The position numbers were made by a program, and so were the translations under genes. DNA of 64,000 bases from Massilibacillus massiliensis (GTDB lineage: Bacteria; Bacillota; Negativicutes; FLKF01). Positions 59,395 through 64,000 of this stretch are shown here, in pieces. Every line of letters starts with the position of its first letter. Within the stretch, counting starts at the first letter, position 1. The DNA is taken from contig NZ_LT575483.1 in assembly GCF_900086705.1 (NCBI RefSeq), positions 187,166 through 251,165 on the forward strand. The letters are read 5' to 3'. Under the pieces are notes generated by a model that did no database searches, was not told where the DNA came from, and saw only the letters and a program-made list of their open reading frames with translations.

Positions 59395-61398
59395 TTAGAT
59401 AGCCTCCTTCAGTACATTATCTTTACAATCAATCCGAAGCACTTTATCTTGTTCACTTACTACCAACCGAATGATTTGCGTATCTCCCAAGCTAATGAGT
59501 TTTGTTACTGCTTCGGCATTATCAACAAATATTGGTGCTTCAAACTTATAATAAGCAGCTAATGTACGGATGATATCTAATCCAACATTAATTTTTGCAG
59601 CATTGTTTAAATCTTTATAGGAAACTCCATTGAATGTTGTTTCGCAGCATTCCGCAATACCATCATTTGTAACATTTTCTTTAAACATCTTAAAACGTGC
59701 TAACGCAAACTTACTGTTTATTCTCTCTTGCAGCATATCTACCTTACGTTTTGTAAATTCTTCAGTTAAATAAATTTGTTGTGTAAGCTGCTCATATTCA
59801 ACAGCTAATTTCACCTGTTGTTCTTCAAGTTCTTTTATGCGTTTATTAACACTCTGAAATTGATTGAATGAAGCTAAACGACCTTCTAATGCAACAATGT
59901 TATTTTGTAATTTAATACGATCCGATTTAAGATTTTCAATTACTTCCACTTGTGTATTTTGAATATCGTTAATCTTTATACGAATTTCATCTTGCTGGCG
60001 TTTAAGTGCTCCAGCTGCTGGTGAAGTAGTTACAATTGAGTTTTTTACGGACTCAAGCTCTGTAGAGATTTGACTTATTTCTTTTTCTACTAATTCTAAT
60101 TTAGATTTTAAAACTGCTAATTCTCCTGCTAACTGGGCTAACTGTTGATTGCTATCAGCAATTTTCTCAGAATTATTTTTGCCTCGTTCATTGATACTTT
60201 GTAATCTGTTAGCCTTATTTAGATTAAAACCTTCACGCTCTTTTTCTACTTTTTCACGACTAGCTTCAATCATTTCACTTGGCAATGCTTGTCCACAAAA
60301 ACCACAAGTACAATCATTTGTATTTTCTGCTACCAAAAATTCCTGACAATTAATCTGATTCCATTCAGCAAGTAATTCATTCCGAGTATCTTCAGCCTTT
60401 TTAATTGCATCATTAAGCTGATTTTGTTTATATTCATTACTTGATATTAAGTTACTAAGCTCATTTTTCTTATTATTTAAGTTAAAAAATTGTTCTTGTA
60501 ACTGCTCTTTCTTTTCGTTGTTTACAGCATTTAAATTATTGATTAAACCTTGTATTTGACTATCAATCTGTTTGATTTCAATTTGAAACTGTGTAACTGC
60601 TCCACCATTTTCAGCAAGTAGAATTTCTTGGTTTTTACTTTCTAGTAACTGTCTAGCATTCCCAAGATCCGCTTGAAGTTTAATTTCATTTACATTTTCG
60701 GTAGAAACTTCTTGTAAACTGTTTTGCAATTCACTAATACGAACTGGTATCATCTTTAATTCAGCATTGATTTTTGATTGTTTAGCGCTTGCCATTGCTT
60801 TTAAATCTGCAATACTTTTACCCTCATTCAGATACTGTTTTAAACTTACTAGCATTTCATTTTTTTCAAGAACTTCATCTGCAGAAACATCACCGCAAAT
60901 TTCAAGAATAATATTTCTTCGTTCACCCCATTCAATATTTTCATTGAAGAAGAGTGGATTCGTAAGAAGTTTAAATACTTTTTCATCGACCAAATTAGAA
61001 ATAAAAGAATCGTATTCCCGTTTTGTCTTAAGCGGCACATCATCGATAAAATAATCGGTTGTATGACCGTCAAAATTTTCAATAGCCTGTCCACGCCTAC
61101 GGGTCCATTTCTCTTTATAAACTTTACGAAGAGTAACAGCCCTGCCGTCAATTAAAAATTTGCCTTCAACTTCATGCTCTAAACGATGAATGGCAGAACC
61201 AGCTTGATCTAAGGTTTTTATTTCAAAATCGTTTCTGTTTTGACTATCCTTATTAAATAAAAGCCAAATTAAAGCATCAAATATTGTAGTTTTACCAGTT
61301 GCATTATCACCGAAGATATCAATATTCGTACCATTTGTAATTAGTTCAAATTCACGAATTCCTTTAAAATTTTTAAGTTTTAAAGATAGTAATTTCAT
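59395..61398 (-). CDS. SMC/Rad50-like AAA ATPase
   Basis: 667 residues. Walker A in DIFGDNATGKTTIFDALIW, a long coiled coil at 190-580 with a zinc-hook-like CTCGFCGQALP near 370, and C-terminal Walker B region APIFVDNAEAVTKL. It lacks the full ABC signature. Rad50/SbcC-like proteins act on DNA ends with a nuclease partner; no SbcD is next to it, but an MBL protein two genes away could serve. GGAG lies ten bases before the ATG. Confidence 0.85.
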   Translation of the reverse strand: MKLLSLKLKNFKGIREFELITNGTNIDIFGDNATGKTTIFDALIWLLFNKDSQNRNDFEIKTLDQAGSAIHRLEHEVEGKFLIDGRAVTLRKVYKEKWTRRRGQAIENFDGHTTDYFIDDVPLKTKREYDSFISNLVDEKVFKLLTNPLFFNENIEWGERRNIILEICGDVSADEVLEKNEMLVSLKQYLNEGKSIADLKAMASAKQSKINAELKMIPVRISELQNSLQEVSTENVNEIKLQADLGNARQLLESKNQEILLAENGGAVTQFQIEIKQIDSQIQGLINNLNAVNNEKKEQLQEQFFNLNNKKNELSNLISSNEYKQNQLNDAIKKAEDTRNELLAEWNQINCQEFLVAENTNDCTCGFCGQALPSEMIEASREKVEKEREGFNLNKANRLQSINERGKNNSEKIADSNQQLAQLAGELAVLKSKLELVEKEISQISTELESVKNSIVTTSPAAGALKRQQDEIRIKINDIQNTQVEVIENLKSDRIKLQNNIVALEGRLASFNQFQSVNKRIKELEEQQVKLAVEYEQLTQQIYLTEEFTKRKVDMLQERINSKFALARFKMFKENVTNDGIAECCETTFNGVSYKDLNNAAKINVGLDIIRTLAAYYKFEAPIFVDNAEAVTKLISLGDTQIIRLVVSEQDKVLRIDCKDNVLKEAI

Positions 61399-61593
61399 CT
61401 AGCACACTCTCCTTTTAATCCCTAGCATTCTTTTTAAACCGTTCAATTCACTTTCCCATCTTGCCAATTTACCTTTTAAAATCCGTATATAAACACAATC
61501 CGTTTCCGTCGCAATGTAGGACTTGTACATCTCAACAATGCAATTGACCTTATATAAGCGTTGAAATCTAACCATACGCTGTGTTCTTTTCAA
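61399..61593 (-). CDS. small basic phage protein
   Basis: 64 residues, TTG start coupled to the previous small gene (GAGGTAGTTG). Very basic (RMVRFQRLYKVNC ... KGKLARWESELNGLKRM) with a leucine-rich helix. Not recognised. Confidence 0.5.
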   Translation of the reverse strand: MKRTQRMVRFQRLYKVNCIVEMYKSYIATETDCVYIRILKGKLARWESELNGLKRMLGIKRRVC

Positions 61594-61683
61594 CTACCTC
61601 ACCAACCATTCGACAACATAGCCACTAAGCACAAGCAATGAAATTAAAGCTAAATGATCAATAAGTACGTCCCAATTTAGCAT
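61594..61683 (-). CDS. 29-residue membrane peptide
   Basis: ATG at 61683 preceded by AAAGGGGC; reads MLNWDVLIDHLALISLLVLS and continues GYVVEWLVR, a single hydrophobic helix with a charged end. The stop codon is next to the start of the following gene. Probably expressed as part of the early operon. Confidence 0.45.
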   Translation of the reverse strand: MLNWDVLIDHLALISLLVLSGYVVEWLVR

Positions 61684-61762
61684 TCTTATTTGCCCCTTTC
61701 GCTCTCGATGCTTTAATAAGACCTTTAATTGTTCCAACATAATAAAATTGAATTTTTCTCAT
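61658..61762 (-). CDS. 34-residue basic peptide
   Basis: ATG at 61762 with AGGGGAG nine bases before. Begins MRKIQFYYVGTIKGLIKASR and ends in a lysine-rich tail. Overlaps the next small frame. Short early phage genes of this type are common but poorly known. Confidence 0.45.
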   Translation of the reverse strand: MRKIQFYYVGTIKGLIKASRAKGANKNAKLGRTY

Positions 61763-61768
61763 GAGTTT

Positions 61769-62071
61769 CTACTCCCCTCGAATTTCAATTTCCAAAACCT
61801 TTTCAATTTCGTCGTAATATTTTTCAATTGCAATGAATTGACTTGACTCTACCTCAACATCAATAACACTTCCGGCACTTGCACAAAGACTCAAATGCAG
61901 CGAAATTACACAACTTTCACAAGGCCCTTTATTAAAACTAAAATCTCTAACGTGTTTTGCGTTGATATTTATTCCATTTATAATTATGAGATCAATATCT
62001 TTACTTAGAACTTTAACTAGTTCATTCGTTTCATAAAGGGATTGCGTTCCAAAATCTTTAACAATAATCAT
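61769..62071 (-). CDS. early phage protein, unknown
   Basis: 100 residues, ATG behind GCGAGGTAAAAAAC. Alternating beta and helix (DLIIINGININAKHVRDF; CVISLHLSLCASAGSVIDVE). Three Cys in the middle. Not recognised. Confidence 0.5.
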   Translation of the reverse strand: MIIVKDFGTQSLYETNELVKVLSKDIDLIIINGININAKHVRDFSFNKGPCESCVISLHLSLCASAGSVIDVEVESSQFIAIEKYYDEIEKVLEIEIRGE

Positions 62072-62132
62072 GTTTTTTACCTCGCTTTATTTTTTAATAG
62101 GTACATGCTATAATCTAGATGTAAATTATTTT

Positions 62133-62486
62133 CTATACGACCGTTTGCATTGCAGTGCAAGCGGTTTTTTCTTTTCTCTTGCAAAGCTCTATCGCTTCTA
62201 TTCTTAGCTGAATTATTTCAGGCTTGCTCAGTACTCTCGCCAAGGCTACCGTTGACTCAATCTGCGGTATTCCTAAACCTCGTTCCCAACGAAGTAGCGA
62301 TTCATAAGATATAATCTGATTTCCCTTACTGCTTAATTGATTCACATTCATATAGAGCTGTATAATTGTCCAGCCTTTTGCTTCTCTTGCTGATTTCAAT
62401 ATCACTCCAAACTCACTATACTTTCTTTTGGGACTGTCCAATTCGTAATTATTTACGCTATTGTAATCATTTACGTGGCAATTCAT
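62133..62486 (-). CDS. XRE-type HTH early regulator
   Basis: 117 residues. HTH region FGVILKSAREAKGWTIIQLY followed by ISYESLLRWERGLGIPQIES, a Cro/CI-type domain with an insertion. GGGGGTGACATGTA precedes the ATG. Likely controls early genes or the switch. Confidence 0.65.
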   Translation of the reverse strand: MNCHVNDYNSVNNYELDSPKRKYSEFGVILKSAREAKGWTIIQLYMNVNQLSSKGNQIISYESLLRWERGLGIPQIESTVALARVLSKPEIIQLRIEAIELCKRKEKTACTAMQTVV

Positions 62487-62583
62487 TACATGTCACCCCC
62501 TTCCATAACGAGTAAAATAATACTTAAGGAGTTACCTCACCTAATAATTAGTCCGTCATTTGATGGGCTTTTCTTTTTGATAA

Positions 62584-62742
62584 TTACTTTTGTCTTATAC
62601 ATTCACCATCGGTAATATTGCGACACTTTACTTTAACACCCAAAACTTTTTCAATAATCGTGCTCATTAATTTTGGATTGTTGCTATTATCAGGATGAAA
62701 ATTTCGAATTACTTTCGGCATTTTTCTTGGTCTTGTGGCCAT
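62584..62742 (-). CDS. small early phage protein, 52 residues
   Basis: ATG at 62742 behind GGGAGGTGTTAGT. Reads MATRPRKMPKVIRNFHPDNS, then NNPKLMSTIIEKVLGVKVK and a CRNITDGECIRQK end. Basic, with two cysteines. Not recognised; the strong ribosome binding site supports it. Confidence 0.6.
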   Translation of the reverse strand: MATRPRKMPKVIRNFHPDNSNNPKLMSTIIEKVLGVKVKCRNITDGECIRQK

Positions 62743-62778
62743 ACTAACACCTCCCTTCATTGCTCTTTGAAAACCAAA

Positions 62779-62793
62779 AGGAAATTGTTTCCT
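62779..62793. promoter_or_regulatory. palindrome in the divergent region
   Basis: AGGAAATTGTTTCCT is a perfect 6-base inverted repeat with a 3-base centre, between the divergent genes at 62584-62742 and 62835-63305. Possible operator. Confidence 0.35.
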
Positions 62794-62834
62794 CCTGTCG
62801 AAATATATTAATTTATATCAAAGGAGGAATTCAT

Positions 62835-63305
62835 ATGTCAGAATTTATAAAATCATTATTTACTTCAACAGCTCTCGTTACTGTTGTGATTTTTGCTTAT
62901 AACCAATATCGGGAATGGAGACATCTTCGTATTTCCTGTTTATCACTACTTATTGAAATTAATCGCCACAAAACATGGCTTACAATTCTTCTCCAAGATC
63001 TTGCCCCTGAAGATCGTAAAAATGCTTTAGATGTAATATCCACTGCCGATTTCGTGAATAACGATTGGAATAAAATTAAATTTGATGCCATGTTTACAAG
63101 AATTCCGGCTAAAGACTTTAACATGATTGCCCTTCATTACAACGAAATGTTTTCATTGCAAAAATCAGTAGAGAAATGTTACCAAAGAAACGAAGCAATA
63201 GACGAAAAATCATTTGCTAAATCAAGAATTCAAATATGTAAACAGGCCTACAACATTGTCTATAAACGGGCTGGCAAGCCCCTAGGATATAAACCAGAAA
63301 TTTAA
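62835..63305 (+). CDS. membrane-anchored protein on the opposite strand (candidate lysogenic cargo gene)
   Basis: 156 residues from the ATG at 62835, which has AAAGGAGG seven bases before it. One N-terminal transmembrane helix (FTSTALVTVVIFAYNQYREW) and a helical cytoplasmic domain (LLIEINRHKTWLTILLQDLA). It is the only plus-strand gene within the lytic gene block, so it could be expressed in the lysogen, for example as superinfection exclusion. Not recognised. Confidence 0.6.
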   Translation: MSEFIKSLFTSTALVTVVIFAYNQYREWRHLRISCLSLLIEINRHKTWLTILLQDLAPEDRKNALDVISTADFVNNDWNKIKFDAMFTRIPAKDFNMIALHYNEMFSLQKSVEKCYQRNEAIDEKSFAKSRIQICKQAYNIVYKRAGKPLGYKPEI

Positions 63306-63307
63306 TA

Positions 63308-63469
63308 TTATCGATGACCCATTAAGTACAAGGCAATCATGGATACACTAAATACTGTTGGACATGACCAGCTCCAAGCCAAATAGTAATCGCCTATGTT
63401 GCCGTAATATATATCTAGTACACAAGAAACGCCTCCTAAGATTGCTATGCCAAGCATGAGTTTTTGCAT
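63308..63469 (-). CDS. 53-residue membrane protein
   Basis: ATG at 63469 with GAGAGGAAGT upstream. Two hydrophobic segments: MLGIAILGGVSCVLDIYY and SCPTVFSVSMIALYLMG, separated by a short polar turn. Follows the Cro-like gene directly, so it is the first gene after the switch in the lytic operon. Confidence 0.55.
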   Translation of the reverse strand: MQKLMLGIAILGGVSCVLDIYYGNIGDYYLAWSWSCPTVFSVSMIALYLMGHR

Positions 63470-63484
63470 ACTTCCTCTCACTCC

Positions 63485-63712
63485 CTACGCTGTGGTTTTT
63501 GTATCTTTTAAAGATACTTCGTTTTCAAAAAAAATATCATAAAGACTATGACCTAAAATATCTGATATTTTTTTTGCATCCTCTAAAGATATTTTTGTTT
63601 GCCCTAATTCTTTTTTACTATAGGCTGACTTGGTCTCCAGTCCCATCAATTCAGCCATTTTTTCACAAGTATAACCTTTTTCGAGTCTTAATTCTCTTAA
63701 CCTTTCAAACAT
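63485..63712 (-). CDS. Cro-like HTH regulator
   Basis: 75 residues. XRE HTH: MFERLRELRLEKGYTCEKMA, then SAYSKKELGQTKISLEDAKK. GAAGGTG before the ATG. It is the first gene of the minus-strand (lytic) direction and divergent from the gene at 63872, so I read it as Cro-like. One operator-like repeat lies inside its 3' end (63501-63517). Confidence 0.75.
   Translation of the reverse strand: MFERLRELRLEKGYTCEKMAELMGLETKSAYSKKELGQTKISLEDAKKISDILGHSLYDIFFENEVSLKDTKTTA
63501..63517. promoter_or_regulatory. operator-like repeat inside the Cro-like gene
   Basis: GTATCTTTTAAAGATAC has the same GTATC-N7-GATAC form as the three sites between the divergent regulator genes. Being inside the coding region, it may act as a distant or roadblock site. 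Confidence 0.5.
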
Positions 63713-63733
63713 CTTTTCACCTTCTTCACTTTT

Positions 63734-63844
63734 GTGTCTTGTTAAGATACTTCAATTATATATTCGAATATGTATCTTGTCAAGATACATATTCGAATTT
63801 TATATCCATAATAGATACTTTTGTTGTGTATCCTATTCAGATAC
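63734..63844. promoter_or_regulatory. switch region with three operators
   Basis: Three inverted repeats: GTGTCTTGTTAAGATAC (63734-63750), GTATCTTGTCAAGATAC (63772-63788, extended to a 12-base perfect arm on each side) and GTATCCTATTCAGATAC (63828-63844). All share arms GTATC-N7-GATAC; centre spacings are 38 and 56 bases. They lie between the Cro-like and CI-like genes and cover their promoters. This is the layout of a lambda-like genetic switch. Confidence 0.8.
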
Positions 63845-63871
63845 TTTATTATAAGATCAAGGAGTGGTTAT

Positions 63872-64000
63872 ATGAATGTAATTAGGCGATTACGAAACAT
63901 GAAAGGTATTAGTCAAGCTGAATTAGGTACTATTTTAAACGTTCAAAAAGCAGCTATTTCTAAATATGAATTAGGCCGAGCACAACCTAGTCCTGATGTA
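63872..64000 (+). CDS. CI-like HTH repressor, 3' part outside window
   Basis: First 43 codons only: ATG at 63872 behind AAGGAGTGGTTAT; MNVIRRLRNMKGISQAELGT then AAISKYELGRAQPSPDV, a canonical XRE DNA-binding domain. Orientation away from the lytic genes suggests the lysogeny repressor, with integrase expected downstream. Confidence 0.8.
   Translation, partial: MNVIRRLRNMKGISQAELGTILNVQKAAISKYELGRAQPSPDV

Larger units (their letters stand above)
22535..64000 (-). mobile_element. prophage of a short-tailed phage, right end outside window
   Basis: A full set of virion genes in phage order (terminase small and large, protease, portal, scaffold, capsid, connector, tail hub, internal proteins, fibres, lysis) is preceded by replication, recombination and regulatory genes. 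The head genes resemble N4-gp56-type capsid and P22-type portal and gp10; no tail-tube, tape-measure or sheath genes were seen, so a podovirus-like particle is inferred. Left limit is taken as the terminator after the last fibre gene, but accessory genes back to the comM break at 17.2 kb may also be part of it. An IS3 insertion and no visible broken structural genes suggest that it is mostly intact. Confidence 0.85.

Overview
The window looks like the chromosome of an AT-rich diderm Firmicute of the Negativicutes type. The evidence is a type IV pilus cluster with pilM-pilN-pilO fused by operon structure to the shikimate genes aroC-aroK-aroB, Firmicutes-style ribosome binding sites, a Firmicutes LexA box, and a prophage that carries a candidate spanin pair, which only makes sense for a host with an outer membrane. 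The genus is not determined.

Layout. (1) 1-1.2 kb: remains of an older phage region, with a KilA-N gene running off the left edge and an AntA-type antirepressor gene cut by an IS3-like remnant. (2) 1.4-4.5 kb: a small zinc-ribbon membrane protein, a candidate type I toxin-antitoxin locus (22-residue hydrophobic peptide with a convergent antisense RNA) and a RepL-like winged-helix protein. (3) 4.5-17.2 kb, minus strand: one long operon-like cluster, read right to left: a truncated comM/yifB, a YqeG-type HAD phosphatase, two pilus ATPases, pilC, the major pilin, prepilin peptidase, four minor pilin or pilin-like proteins, a ComFB protein, pilM-N-O, then aroC, aroK, aroB and a terminator. (4) 17.2-22.5 kb: accessory genes directly abutting the broken comM, namely a double-HTH regulator, a catalytically degenerate serine recombinase domain, a zinc protein, two membrane proteins, and an SOS pair (Y-family polymerase and YedK/HMCES) sharing a region with a LexA box. 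(5) 22.5-64 kb: a prophage whose lytic genes are almost all on the minus strand.

The prophage reads right to left: divergent Cro/CI-type regulators with four GTATC-N7-GATAC operators, small early genes, an SMC-like ATPase, RecT, an MBL protein, replisome organiser, helicase-loader-like protein, two DNA methyltransferases, RusA, a RinA/ArpU-like regulator, a dCTP-deaminase-like membrane protein, dUTPase, terminase subunits, a Prp-type cysteine protease, a Tad2-domain protein, P22-like portal, scaffold, N4-gp56-type capsid, connector and gp10-like tail hub. Then come a virion protein ending in a Hint (intein-like) domain, a 1,892-residue polyvalent ejection protein, tail fibres, holin, amidase, spanins, an intact IS3-family insertion and two more receptor-binding-type proteins. 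Structure and gene order suggest a short-tailed phage. CI-side genes, integrase and the right end lie beyond the window.

The most interesting points are: a phage-encoded Prp protease with matching Prp-like motifs at the N termini of both scaffold and capsid; the C-terminal Hint domain lacking a conserved His; the almost fully overlapping spanin-like gene pair; the multi-domain polyvalent protein; the catalytic-Glu-less, membrane-anchored dCTP-deaminase homologue with an apparent ATA start; the Tad2 fusion; and the antisense-regulated toxin.
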